Shown here: positions 43,368 to 51,575 of the stretch, in pieces
Numbering within the stretch: position 1 is the stretch's first letter
How the letters are laid out: every line of letters begins with the position of its first letter
DNA from: UMGS1519 sp050951095
GTDB lineage: Bacteria; Actinomycetota; Coriobacteriia; Coriobacteriales; Eggerthellaceae
DNA length: 64,000 bases
Direction of reading: 5' to 3'
Assembly (NCBI GenBank): GCA_050951095.1
Contig: JBMNIQ010000005.1
Coordinates: forward strand, 581,883-645,882
Made by a program: the position numbers and the translations under genes
The notes under the pieces: model-generated
Told to the model about the DNA's origin: nothing
Databases searched by the model: none
Seen by the model: only the letters and a program-made list of their open reading frames with translations

Positions 43368-44063
43368 TTATCCGGCTATTGCAAACGGATACATGAGATT
43401 TGCCAAGTTGCCTGCCGTGACGTTCAGGTACCACGAAAACGGGTCGAAACCGATGACCTGCGGCAGCACGATAAGGACGATCATGAAGACGGGCATGGCA
43501 TACGATTGGATTTTATAGTAGCTGTTCAGGTATTTCTCGGGCAATACGCGAGCGAAGATGCTCGAGCCGTCCAGCGGCGGAATCGGCAGCAGGTTGAAGA
43601 ACATCAAGTACAGGTTGATGAGCGTGAAATACGGCAGGAAGTACACGTAGAAATACCAGAACAGGTCGTAGTGCCCGGCATAATACGTCAGCGATTCCGC
43701 ATACGGGTACAGCGCCCAGGCAATCAGGGCGCCGATGATGGCCATGAGCAGGTTCGCGGCAGGACCGGCCAAGCCCACGTAGAAATCCCCCTTGCGGCGG
43801 TCTTCGAAGTACTGCGGGTTGTACGGGACCGGCTTCGCATAGCCGAAGATGGGCATGTTCGCCGCCATGAGCAGCAACGGCAGGATGACGGTGCCGAACG
43901 GGTCGATATGCTTCAACGGATTCAGCGTCAGCCGACCGGCGGACTTCGCCGTGGGGTCGCCCAGCTTGTAAGCAACGAAACCATGGCTGACCTCGTGCAA
44001 TACGATTGCCGGAATGAATGCCAGAATGCTGCAGACGATGTATATGATTTCCGTTTGATTCAT
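43368..44063 (-). CDS. Site-2 protease family (M50) membrane metalloprotease
   Basis: This 231-residue membrane protein has the zinc motif HEVSH at residues 23-27 in helix 1 and the second metal segment NLLPIPPLDGS near residue 170. An amphipathic GAKPVPYNP-like loop (GYAKPVPYNPQYF) lies between them. This is the compact YwhC/FwdE-like rhomboid-independent S2P type of Gram-positives, whose substrates are unknown. It follows trmL in the same direction with 26 bases between and precedes trpS. Confidence 0.92.
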   Translation of the reverse strand: MNQTEIIYIVCSILAFIPAIVLHEVSHGFVAYKLGDPTAKSAGRLTLNPLKHIDPFGTVILPLLLMAANMPIFGYAKPVPYNPQYFEDRRKGDFYVGLAGPAANLLMAIIGALIAWALYPYAESLTYYAGHYDLFWYFYVYFLPYFTLINLYLMFFNLLPIPPLDGSSIFARVLPEKYLNSYYKIQSYAMPVFMIVLIVLPQVIGFDPFSWYLNVTAGNLANLMYPFAIAG

Positions 44064-44089
44064 AGAGGATGATTATACCGTACCGTTGC

Positions 44090-44569
44090 TTATCCCACGT
44101 GCGGGTAACCCGTCTGACGCAAGACTTCATATACCGCGATGGCCACGGAGTTTGCAAGGTTCAAGCTTCGTTCTCCCGCCGCCATGGGAATGCGCACGCA
44201 GCGGTCCTCGTAGCGCTCCAGCACATCGGCATCGATGCCGCGGCTCTCGCGCCCGAACACCAGGTAGTCGCCGGGTTCGTAGGCTACATCCGCAAACGAC
44301 CGTTCAGCATGGCCCGTGAACAGGAAGAACCGCCGATCGCCAAGGCGGGCGAAGAATTCGTCCGTGCTGGGGATGCGCTCCATGAACACGTCGTCCCAGT
44401 AATCAAGCCCGGCGCGCTTCATGCGGCGTTCGGACAACTGAAAGCCCAGGGGATCCACCACCGTCAACGTGCAATCCGTGCAGGCGCACGTCCGGGCGAT
44501 ATTGCCGGTATTCTGCGGAATCTCGGGCTGAAGGAGCACGATATGGGCGTTCGGCGTCTGCGTCGTCAC
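44090..44569 (-). CDS. trmL: tRNA (cytidine(34)-2'-O)-methyltransferase TrmL
   Basis: This 159-residue SPOUT enzyme is of TrmL type: IVLLQPEIPQNTGNIARTCA near the start, VFGRESRGI, and the trefoil-knot IPMAAGERSLNLANSVAIAVYE at the end (start IPMAAGERS). It methylates the ribose of wobble C/U34 in leucine tRNAs using S-adenosylmethionine. The GTG at 44569 overlaps the stop of the ABC-F gene and follows GGAGGCGGG. Confidence 0.94.
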   Translation of the reverse strand: MTTQTPNAHIVLLQPEIPQNTGNIARTCACTDCTLTVVDPLGFQLSERRMKRAGLDYWDDVFMERIPSTDEFFARLGDRRFFLFTGHAERSFADVAYEPGDYLVFGRESRGIDADVLERYEDRCVRIPMAAGERSLNLANSVAIAVYEVLRQTGYPHVG

Positions 44570-46623
44570 AGTCCCGCCTCCTGCTGCTGCTTCTTCATTT
44601 CCTCTTCCAGCTCTTCGGAGAGCGTGAACCACTCGTCCTCCTCTTCGGCAATGCGCTTCTTCAGCTGGGCGTGCTCGGCAATGACATCCGTGGTGTTGTC
44701 CTCGTTCGTGTAGAAGTTCGGATCGGCCAGGATGGCCATGATCTCGTCCATGCGCTTGTTGTCGCGCTCGAGCAGCTTGTCCAGTTCCGCAATCCTCTTG
44801 CGGTGGTTCTTCAGGGCCGCGTACGCGCGGTTGCGCGCCTGGGCTTCGCGACGCTTCTGCTCCTTCGACTTCGGCGCGCTCCCCTTCGGAGCGGTCAGCA
44901 CGCCCGCAGCCGCCCCCTTGTCCTGGTTTGCGGCCTTACTCTGCTCCGTGCGGCCCTTTTCGCCCTGCGTGCGCACGGTTTCCGGCCGTGCATCCGTAAG
45001 CTTCGCGCCCGGTTCCGCATATTCGCCTTCCGACTGGCCGGTCTTTTCCAGATAGTACTCGTAATCGCCCAGGTACTCCGTGGCCTTGCCGCCGTTGATC
45101 TCAACCACCGTATTCGTGACGTTGCGGATGAGGTGGCGGTCATGCGAGATAAGCAGGATGGTTCCCTCGAACGCCTGCAGAGCCTGCTCCAGCACGTCGG
45201 CGCTGGCGATATCCAGGTGGTTCGTGGGCTCGTCCAGGCACAGCAGCGGAGCCGGGGCAACGAGCATCTTCGCCAATGCCAGCCGACATTTCTCTCCGCC
45301 GGAAAGCACGCCGACGCGCTTTTCCACGGCGTCCCCGGTGAACAGGAACGCACCGAGCAGCGAACGAACCTGCGACATGGTCCATTGCGGCGCTACCCGG
45401 TCAAGCTCCTCGAAGACCGTGTTGCCCGGATGCAGCTCTTCCAGCTGGTGCTGCGCGAAATAGCTCACGGACACATGCGTCCCGTATTTCAACGTGCCCG
45501 AATCAGGGGACGACACGCCGGCAACCATCTTCAGCAGCGTGGACTTTCCGGCTCCGTTCGGGCCGACGAGCGCGATTTTCTGGCCGCGGTACATGGAGAA
45601 ATCCAAGTGCTCGTATACGACGTTGTCGCCGTACGCCTTCGAGGCGTCCTTGAGCTCCACGACGAGATCGCCCGTGCGCGGAGGCTGGCGGAAGTTGAAA
45701 TGAACAGCCCGGCGGCGTTCGGGAACCTGGATGCGCTCGATCTTCTCCAGCTTGCGCACGCGGTCCTGCACCTGCTTCGCCTTCGTTGCCTTGTAGCGGA
45801 AGCGCTTGATGAAGGCTTCCATATGCTCGATCTCCGCGTCCTGCTTCTCCTTCGCAGCCACGAGCTGCTCATAGCGCACATCGCGCTCGCGCAGGTAATC
45901 GCTGTAGTTGCCGGAATAGAGCGTGACTTTCTGCATTGCCAGCTCCGCCACGCGGTCCACCATGTGGTCCATGAACTCGCGGTCGTGGCTGACCACGATG
46001 ACCGTGCCGGTGTAGCCGCGCAGGAAACCCTCAAGCCATTTCACGCTCTCCAGGTCCAGGTGGTTCGTGGGCTCGTCCAGCAGAAGGACCTCGGGATTGC
46101 GGATCAGCAGCTTCGCCAGCGCGATGCGCATCTGCCAGCCGCCGGAATAGTCGGCGGTGGAGCGCTTCATGTCCTTCTCGCCGAATCCGAGGCCGAACAG
46201 GACGCTGCGGACGTTCGCCTCCAACTGGTAGCCGCCCATCATCTCGTATGCGTCGCGCGTGCGTCCGAGTGCCTTGAGCTGTTCCTCGGATGGGTTCGAA
46301 CCCAGCGAATTCTCCAGCTCGCGCAGCTTCTCTGCCGCATGGACGATCTCCGTATGGCTTTTCATGACCTCGTCGAAGATGGGACCCTCTCCCATCTCGA
46401 TGGCCTCCTGCTCCAGATAGCCCACACGTGCGCCCTTTGCGAACAGGACGCGTCCTTCGTCTGCGGATTCGCGACCGCTGATGATGTTCAGCAACGTGGT
46501 CTTGCCCGCGCCGTTCTCGCCCACCAGGGCAAGCCGGTCGTATTGCTCCAGCTTGAAAGTGACATCGGAGAACAGGGTGCGCCCACCGAACGATTTCGAG
46601 ATGTGCTCAAGTTGCAGGATCAT
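44566..46623 (-). CDS. ABC-F family ATPase
   Basis: This 685-residue soluble protein has two ABC domains and no membrane part. The first has GENGAGKTT, YSGGWQMRIALAKLL and LLDEPTNHLDLES; the second has GPNGAGKST, LSGGEKCRLALAKML and CLDEPTNHLDIAS. The long linker (about residues 240-310) between them is the ribosomal P-site tRNA interaction motif. The C-terminal 120 residues are Lys/Glu-rich with a two-helix coiled coil, as in Uup/YdiF-type members. ABC-F proteins act on ribosomes, some giving antibiotic resistance; the subtype is not certain. The ATG at 46623 starts the core without extension. Confidence 0.93.
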   Translation of the reverse strand: MILQLEHISKSFGGRTLFSDVTFKLEQYDRLALVGENGAGKTTLLNIISGRESADEGRVLFAKGARVGYLEQEAIEMGEGPIFDEVMKSHTEIVHAAEKLRELENSLGSNPSEEQLKALGRTRDAYEMMGGYQLEANVRSVLFGLGFGEKDMKRSTADYSGGWQMRIALAKLLIRNPEVLLLDEPTNHLDLESVKWLEGFLRGYTGTVIVVSHDREFMDHMVDRVAELAMQKVTLYSGNYSDYLRERDVRYEQLVAAKEKQDAEIEHMEAFIKRFRYKATKAKQVQDRVRKLEKIERIQVPERRRAVHFNFRQPPRTGDLVVELKDASKAYGDNVVYEHLDFSMYRGQKIALVGPNGAGKSTLLKMVAGVSSPDSGTLKYGTHVSVSYFAQHQLEELHPGNTVFEELDRVAPQWTMSQVRSLLGAFLFTGDAVEKRVGVLSGGEKCRLALAKMLVAPAPLLCLDEPTNHLDIASADVLEQALQAFEGTILLISHDRHLIRNVTNTVVEINGGKATEYLGDYEYYLEKTGQSEGEYAEPGAKLTDARPETVRTQGEKGRTEQSKAANQDKGAAAGVLTAPKGSAPKSKEQKRREAQARNRAYAALKNHRKRIAELDKLLERDNKRMDEIMAILADPNFYTNEDNTTDVIAEHAQLKKRIAEEEDEWFTLSEELEEEMKKQQQEAGL

Positions 46624-46764
46624 GCGATCGTGATTTCCGTTTCTTCTTATTGGATGCTTGTAGAATGAGGACAGCGGGTGGCGGTCCTCCGCACATGGAG
46701 GGTGCGATACCCGTTCATGCACAATCAATCATCATAGCGGGAACGCGCATAAGGAGGCCTGCCG

Positions 46765-47388
46765 ATGTTTGAAAGAAAGAATACTTACACCATTCCCGAA
46801 GGCTATCGGGCCCAAATCGAAGCCGAAGCGCCGACAATCAAATACCGCGGCTCAACCCGGCTTGACCCGGAATGCTATATCTCCGATACGTGTTGGATCG
46901 TCGGCGATGTCCGCATCGGCTACCATGCCGTGGTCATGCACGGCGCAAGCCTGCGCGGCGACTGCGATTACATCGAGATCGGTGCGGAAAGCAACGTGCA
47001 GGAGAATTGCATCCTGCACGAATCCGCCGGCCAGCCGATCATCATCGGCGAGCATACCACGCTGGGCCATGGGTGCGTCATCCACGCCTGCGAGATCGGC
47101 GACAACACGCTTATCGGCATGAACGCCGTCATTCTGAACGGCGCGAAGATAGGAAACAACTGCATTATCGGCGCAGGGGCCGTTGTGCCCGAGGGCATGG
47201 TTATTCCGGACTGGTCCATGGCCGTCGGCGTGCCGGCGAAAATAAAGAAGCACGTGGATCAGGATGCCGTCGTCGATATCGTGGAAAGCCTTTCGGAAGG
47301 CAACCTGACGGAAGCGACGCGCATGTACGCCGAGGGGCTGGTATTCCACCCGAACGCCGACCTTCTGAAGAAGATCGGCGCACTGTGA
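46765..47388 (+). CDS. Gamma-carbonic anhydrase-like hexapeptide-repeat protein
   Basis: This 207-residue left-handed beta-helix protein has hexapeptide repeats (residues about 35-150). Three His are placed like the metal ligands of gamma-class carbonic anhydrases: one in NCILHES, one in TLGHGC, one in VIHACEIG. It may hydrate CO2, but many homologues have other or no activity. An AAGGAGG site precedes the ATG. A second, unrelated (beta-class) carbonic anhydrase is encoded just beyond the next tRNA. Confidence 0.9.
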   Translation: MFERKNTYTIPEGYRAQIEAEAPTIKYRGSTRLDPECYISDTCWIVGDVRIGYHAVVMHGASLRGDCDYIEIGAESNVQENCILHESAGQPIIIGEHTTLGHGCVIHACEIGDNTLIGMNAVILNGAKIGNNCIIGAGAVVPEGMVIPDWSMAVGVPAKIKKHVDQDAVVDIVESLSEGNLTEATRMYAEGLVFHPNADLLKKIGAL

Positions 47389-47418
47389 TCACGGGAACGC
47401 ACAGTCAGACAGGGGCAA

Positions 47419-47450
47419 TGAAAAATAGGCCGGCACCTCACGCGCCGGCC
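47419..47450 (-). terminator. Terminator of the CAU tRNA
   Basis: On the minus strand a 7-bp GC stem (47444-47450 with 47428-47434) is followed by TATTTTTCATT. It lies 14 bases downstream of the tRNA 3' end. Confidence 0.75.
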
Positions 47451-47463
47451 CAAGTAAGCGTAA

Positions 47464-47538
47464 TGGTGGGCCCATCCGGATTCGAACCGAAAACCAAAGG
47501 ATTATGAGTCCCCTGCTCCACCGTTGAGCTATGGGCCC
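47464..47538 (-). tRNA. tRNA with CAU anticodon (Met or Ile2)
   Basis: This is a 75-base cloverleaf with encoded CCA. The acceptor GGGCCCA pairs with TGGGCCC, the D-arm is GCTC/GAGC, the anticodon loop is CTCATAA and the T-loop is TTCGAAT. The anticodon CAU fits elongator tRNA-Met or tRNA-Ile2, which is converted by TilS to read AUA. The acceptor GGGCC and the TTTGGTT variable region resemble tRNA-Ile2, but sequence alone does not settle it. It is not an initiator: position 1 pairs normally and the anticodon stem lacks the three consecutive G:C pairs. Confidence 0.93.
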
Positions 47539-47608
47539 GCGAGAGCACATTCTATCGCAAGTACCCCCGTTTTTGGAAGCATGCCGGAAGGATTGAGAGG
47601 ATTACCCG

Positions 47609-48484
47609 ATGATCGAATGCATATTAGACGAGCGCCGCCTGGCAAACACGGACAGCGCATGCGAGCAATTGCAAGCGGAGCTTTCCCTGCCCCCGTGCAA
47701 AACGGATTCTTCTGCCTGCGCGCTGTCCCGAATCCAGATGCAGCTGCAGCAGCTCTCGGAACCTGCGCGCATCGTCGTCCGCCGCAATGCGGATCGTGCG
47801 AAGCGCACGGAAACGTTCGACGGCCTGATTGCCGCCCTGTCGGAGGCATCGCGTGCGCTGAAGATACTGGACGTGGTCATCTATACGGATGATCTGGAGC
47901 AGGACGGCGAAGAGCTTGCGTCGGAGCTGACGGCAGAGCAGGCGCTGGAGCGCCTTCGCGGCGGCAATCGGGAATTCGTAGGTACCCACACGAATACGAG
48001 CGTCATCTCGCAGGAAATCGTGCGCCACATGTTCGAACAGGGGCAGCATCCGTTTGCAACCGTTATCACCTGCGCCGACTCCCGCGTGGCTCCCGAGCAT
48101 ATCTTCATGACGGGATTGGGAGAGATCTTCACCATCCGCACGGCCGGAAACGTCGTAGGCGAAATGGAGCTTGCAAGCGCGTTCTACGCGGCCGACCATC
48201 TCCATACGCCCTTGCTGGTGGTCATGGGCCATACGCACTGCGGAGCCATCGAGACCGCGCAATCCGGCGTACCCGCGGGAATCATGGAGCCGCTGATCGG
48301 GCAAGTCGCTGCCGCTATCGGCGGCGAATCCGATCCGTATGCGGCAAGCGTGCTGAATGTGCGTAGCGCAATGGAGAGACTCGCAGCCTCACAGCCCATT
48401 GCCGCGCTTTGCGCACAGGGAAAGCTGCGAATTATTGGCGCGATCTACCATACGCATGCAGGCGAAGTGGATTTCCTGGAATAA
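47609..48484 (+). CDS. Beta-class carbonic anhydrase with extra N-terminal domain
   Basis: This protein is 291 residues long. From about residue 110 it is a beta-carbonic anhydrase: ITCADSRVAPEH gives the zinc Cys and the Asp-Arg dyad, and MGHTHCGAIE gives the His and second Cys ligands. It should interconvert CO2 and bicarbonate in the cytoplasm. Residues 1-105 are an additional, mainly helical and acidic segment (ELTAEQALERL at its end is the usual start of the family). I do not recognise this extra segment. A GAGAGGATT stretch precedes the ATG. The gamma-class homologue lies 220 bases away on the same strand, beyond the tRNA. Confidence 0.9.
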   Translation: MIECILDERRLANTDSACEQLQAELSLPPCKTDSSACALSRIQMQLQQLSEPARIVVRRNADRAKRTETFDGLIAALSEASRALKILDVVIYTDDLEQDGEELASELTAEQALERLRGGNREFVGTHTNTSVISQEIVRHMFEQGQHPFATVITCADSRVAPEHIFMTGLGEIFTIRTAGNVVGEMELASAFYAADHLHTPLLVVMGHTHCGAIETAQSGVPAGIMEPLIGQVAAAIGGESDPYAASVLNVRSAMERLAASQPIAALCAQGKLRIIGAIYHTHAGEVDFLE

Positions 48485-48525
48485 CGAAGACAACCACGCA
48501 AGGAGCCCCTTCTATCGGGGCGAAC

Positions 48526-48559
48526 AAAGCGGGGGCGGCAATGACGCTGTCCCCGCTTT
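48526..48559. terminator. Bidirectional terminator between convergent genes
   Basis: A perfect 9-bp stem (48526-48534 with 48551-48559) with AAA/TTT ends lies between the carbonic anhydrase and CoA-transferase genes. Confidence 0.6.
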
Positions 48560-48594
48560 CACTTACGCGCTGTGCGGAGTCCGGTTCATTCGAC

Positions 48595-49911
48595 TTAGTA
48601 CAGAATGCCCATCTTCTTCGCATCGAACTCCAGCTTGTCGCGGAAATCGGGGTGCGAGATGGCAATGAGCCGCTTGACGCGGGTCGGCACATCGGCGAAC
48701 CGAAGATCGGCCACACCGTATTCAGTAACGATGTACTGCACGTCGTTACGCAGCGTGGTGACGGCGGAACCGGGAGCCAGCGTGGGGACGATCCTGCTCA
48801 CGGGGCCCTTCTTCGTATGGGCAACGCTCGTGACGGCAATGAAGCTGCGGCCGCCCTTCGAAAGCTTAGCGCCTTCGACGAAATTCATCTGCCCGCCGGA
48901 TGCGGAGTACTGACGCGGTCCGATGCTCTCGGCGCAGACCTGTCCGGTCAGATCGATGGAGATAGCCGTATTCACGGAAACCAGATTATCGTTCATCGCG
49001 ATGTGCATGGGATTGCACACCTTCGAATAGCTGGCATACAGGACGTCGGGATTGTGGTCGATGTAATCGTACAGATGCTTCGCGCCCGTGGAATACCCGC
49101 AGACGGAAACGCCCGGGCGATAATTGTTGCGGCTGTTGTCGATGACGCCCGCTTCCTGCAGCTGCGCCAGAATGTCGGAGTACATCTCGGTGTACGTGCC
49201 CAAATGCTTCTTCGAGAACAGGCCGTGCCCGATGGCATCCGCAGTGCCGCCGATGCCCAGCTGGATGCAGTCGCCGTCGTTGATGCGGTCCAGGATGTAC
49301 TCGGCGCACTTCTCCTCTTCCGGCTTCACAGGACGCGGCGGAAGGTCCTCCAGCTCCTCGTCATGCAGCACGAACGCATCGAACTGGCTGACATGGTAGC
49401 GATGCGACCCAGGGTACTCTTCGCTGACATACGGGAGATTCGCATTGACTTGCGCAAGCAAATGCTTGCAATGCGGCACGCACGCAGCCGTGAAGCCCAG
49501 CGGGCCCAGATTCACATACCCTTCCTCATCGGGAGGCGTAACGGAAACCAGGGCGTATTCGGGCTGATAATGAGCGACAAGCGCCTCTGTATCGCTGAAG
49601 TGCACGGGAACGTGGGCGGTGTTGTGCGCGGCAATGCCGGCGCGCTCGTTCGGCCCGGCAAAATACGTGTGGTAGCGGAACTGATCCTCCGTTACGTTCA
49701 AATCCCCGAACGGGAACGAGCCGTTCATCCAGTTGCCCCAGATATCGATACCCGTCAGCTTGCCCGTGCGAACGCGGTCGAGCAGCGTCAGGATAAGCTG
49801 CGACGGCACATGAAGGCCGCTCGTGTACAGGTTATATCCATTGCGGATGAACTGATCGATGGCATCGTCCGCGCTCATGATCTTAGATTCGTATTCTTGC
49901 TGCCAATTCAT
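48595..49911 (-). CDS. Acetyl-CoA hydrolase/4-hydroxybutyrate CoA-transferase family
   Basis: This 438-residue family I CoA-transferase has IQLGIGGTADAIGHGLFSKK (start IQLGIGG), LGTYTEMYSD with a Glu, GGQMNFVEGA, and the C-terminal TEYGVADLRFADVPTRVKRL block. It moves CoA between acetyl-CoA and a short acid such as 4-hydroxybutyrate or butyrate; the exact acid cannot be told. The ATG at 49911 follows GGAGGTGTCTCG, a near-ideal ribosome site. It is transcribed alone. Confidence 0.9.
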   Translation of the reverse strand: MNWQQEYESKIMSADDAIDQFIRNGYNLYTSGLHVPSQLILTLLDRVRTGKLTGIDIWGNWMNGSFPFGDLNVTEDQFRYHTYFAGPNERAGIAAHNTAHVPVHFSDTEALVAHYQPEYALVSVTPPDEEGYVNLGPLGFTAACVPHCKHLLAQVNANLPYVSEEYPGSHRYHVSQFDAFVLHDEELEDLPPRPVKPEEEKCAEYILDRINDGDCIQLGIGGTADAIGHGLFSKKHLGTYTEMYSDILAQLQEAGVIDNSRNNYRPGVSVCGYSTGAKHLYDYIDHNPDVLYASYSKVCNPMHIAMNDNLVSVNTAISIDLTGQVCAESIGPRQYSASGGQMNFVEGAKLSKGGRSFIAVTSVAHTKKGPVSRIVPTLAPGSAVTTLRNDVQYIVTEYGVADLRFADVPTRVKRLIAISHPDFRDKLEFDAKKMGILY

Positions 49912-50084
49912 CGAGACACCTCCACTGGAAACGAAAATCAGCGTTCTCAATAGTACCTCATTTCGTAAACGTTTGATTGAGAGAGCATGCGAGTTAACGC
50001 TGACGAAACCCAGCAGAGGCCGTGAACAGGTCCCGTATCGTGCGAAACAGGGCATATGAGATGCGGAAAGCATAGTCAGGTAAA

Positions 50085-50112
50085 CAAGTAGCCCCATCCG
50101 TGAGGATGGGGC
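50085..50112 (-). terminator. Terminator of glycosyltransferase 1
   Basis: On the minus strand a 9-bp stem (50104-50112 with 50091-50099) closes on a 4-base loop and is followed by TACTTGTTT. Confidence 0.6.
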
Positions 50113-50137
50113 CGAAACGCAACGGTTATGCAAGCGC

Positions 50138-51262
50138 CTAGCGATTGAACAGGGCACCTAACACCGTGCGCGGCGCTCCCACAAGCGCCCTGCCCACCTT
50201 CAACGAAGTGGAATTCATCACGCTTTCCAACTCCGCTTCCGTGGAATCGTATGCCAGCGCCTTATCGGCATCCAGGCGCCATAGGTCGAACAGGAAATGC
50301 TCGAAATCCTGCTCATCGATGGCGCGGACGACTTGGCCATGAAGCGGATTCAGGAATTCGTCGTCAGACCGCCCCAGCAGCTCGAAATCCTGCAGGCCGC
50401 CGTGCTTCAACGCGTCGAAGACGGTGTGGAATGCCGTGAACGTGCGCAGCTCTACCAGGTTCACGTACACGCACATGCCTATCCAACGCGTATAGTCCGC
50501 CCGGAACGTCTCCCTCAAACCGTGATCAGAAAGGAAGGAATGGAAGTCCCGGCATGCCCAGAGGAAATCAAGCGGATGCGCATCACGCGTCTGCGTGCTG
50601 CTTGCTGCATTTCCCGTGCGATACAGATACAGCTCCTCGTCCAAGGGCGCGATCCTGTTCGCCACGGCAAGCGCTCCGCACGTAAACGGCAGATCCTCGG
50701 TGCGGTACAGCTCGGGGAAGCGCAGGTGGTTGCGCTGCAGGAAATCGCGTCGGAACAACTTGTCCCAGGGCCAATTGCGAAATTGTGAGAACAGGTGATC
50801 CGGGCAGTCGATGCCGGCGAACACGTCGGGGAACAGGCGCGGGTCCCACCGGTCCGGGCTGGTACGCGTCTGGCCCGTCGAGTCGTCTTTGTGCCTGGCT
50901 TGGAACACGACGATCTCCGCCTGCGCATCCTCGGCCCGGCCGTACGCATGCTTCATGGCATCGGGAGCCAGCTCGTCGTCGCAGTCGGCGAACATGATAT
51001 AGCGTCCCTGTGCAGCATCCATGCCCTTGTTGCGCGCGGCACCGGGACCGGCGTTCTCTTGAATGATGAGCCGAAACCGCTCGTCTCGGATAGCTGCGTC
51101 GGCAACCTTGTCAACGCAGCTATCCGTCGAGCCGTCGTTGACGAAGATCGCCTCGAAATAATCGAACGTCTGATTGCGAATGGAATCGATAAGGGAATCG
51201 ATCGTCCGTTCGGCATTGTAAAGCGGAATAATGAGCGAGATCTCCGGCTTGCCCATCGGCAT
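50138..51262 (-). CDS. Glycosyltransferase family 2 (copy 1)
   Basis: This protein of about 374 residues has a GT-A fold: SLIIPLYNAERTIDSLIDSI at the start, then FVNDGSTD, ENAGPGAARNKGM and the metal motif FADCDDEL. It transfers a sugar from a nucleotide sugar, probably onto a surface polymer. The last 25 residues (STSLKVGRALVGAP) match a tail found in the two neighbouring GT2 proteins. The ATG at 51262 follows TTTTGGAGAC; a TATAAT-like box lies upstream in the gap shared with the tRNA-Val promoter. Confidence 0.87.
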   Translation of the reverse strand: MPMGKPEISLIIPLYNAERTIDSLIDSIRNQTFDYFEAIFVNDGSTDSCVDKVADAAIRDERFRLIIQENAGPGAARNKGMDAAQGRYIMFADCDDELAPDAMKHAYGRAEDAQAEIVVFQARHKDDSTGQTRTSPDRWDPRLFPDVFAGIDCPDHLFSQFRNWPWDKLFRRDFLQRNHLRFPELYRTEDLPFTCGALAVANRIAPLDEELYLYRTGNAASSTQTRDAHPLDFLWACRDFHSFLSDHGLRETFRADYTRWIGMCVYVNLVELRTFTAFHTVFDALKHGGLQDFELLGRSDDEFLNPLHGQVVRAIDEQDFEHFLFDLWRLDADKALAYDSTEAELESVMNSTSLKVGRALVGAPRTVLGALFNR

Positions 51263-51344
51263 CACGTCTCCAAAATCAGCAGAGGGAGCAATTACTTTCG
51301 TAGAAGCCAATTATAAAGCAGGAAGAAAAGTTTTGAGTTACCGC

Positions 51345-51373
51345 TTGCATACCGACGGGCTAATCGCTAATAT
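51345..51373 (+). promoter_or_regulatory. Promoter of the tRNA-Val gene
   Basis: TTGCAT (51345-51350) and TAATAT (51368-51373) are separated by exactly 17 bases and lie 28 bases before the tRNA. This is a good match to a housekeeping sigma-factor promoter. Confidence 0.65.
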
Positions 51374-51400
51374 ATGTCGAGTCGTAACGACACCATTTTC

Positions 51401-51475
51401 GGGCGTTTAGCTCAGCGGGAGAGCACTTCGTTCACACCGAAGGGGTCATCAGTTCAAATCTGGTAACGCCCACCA
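51401..51475 (+). tRNA. tRNA-Val (CAC anticodon)
   Basis: This is a 75-base cloverleaf with encoded CCA. The acceptor GGGCGTT pairs with AACGCCC, the D-arm is GCTC/GAGC, the anticodon stem is CTTCG/CGAAG around TTCACAC, and the T-loop is TTCAAAT. Anticodon CAC reads GUG. It has its own promoter and terminator. Confidence 0.96.
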
Positions 51476-51485
51476 TGAAATGCAG

Positions 51486-51517
51486 AAGGCCGGCAGTTTC
51501 AAGCTGCCGGCCTTTTT
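51486..51517 (+). terminator. Terminator of tRNA-Val
   Basis: An 11-bp stem (51486-51496 with 51504-51514) is followed by TTTTT. Confidence 0.8.
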
Positions 51518-51536
51518 CATGCTCTGAGAACATCGA

Positions 51537-51566
51537 GCCTCGGGCTGCTTCCCTGCAGCCCGAGGC
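51537..51566 (-). terminator. Hairpin after the GT2 pair
   Basis: A perfect 12-bp GC-rich stem (51537-51548 with 51555-51566) closes on a 6-base loop, just after the stop of the minus-strand glycosyltransferase at 51576. Confidence 0.55.
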
Positions 51567-51575
51567 CATGGGATA

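Noticed and set aside
41785..43518. A 577-codon plus-strand open frame opposite scpA and trpS
   Set aside because: It spans two unrelated genes and their gap. The product shows no domain and is an artefact of codon bias.
44671..46668. A 665-codon plus-strand open frame opposite the ABC-F gene
   Set aside because: It is an antisense shadow of an ABC-F protein with two complete ATPase domains. It has no recognisable domain of its own.
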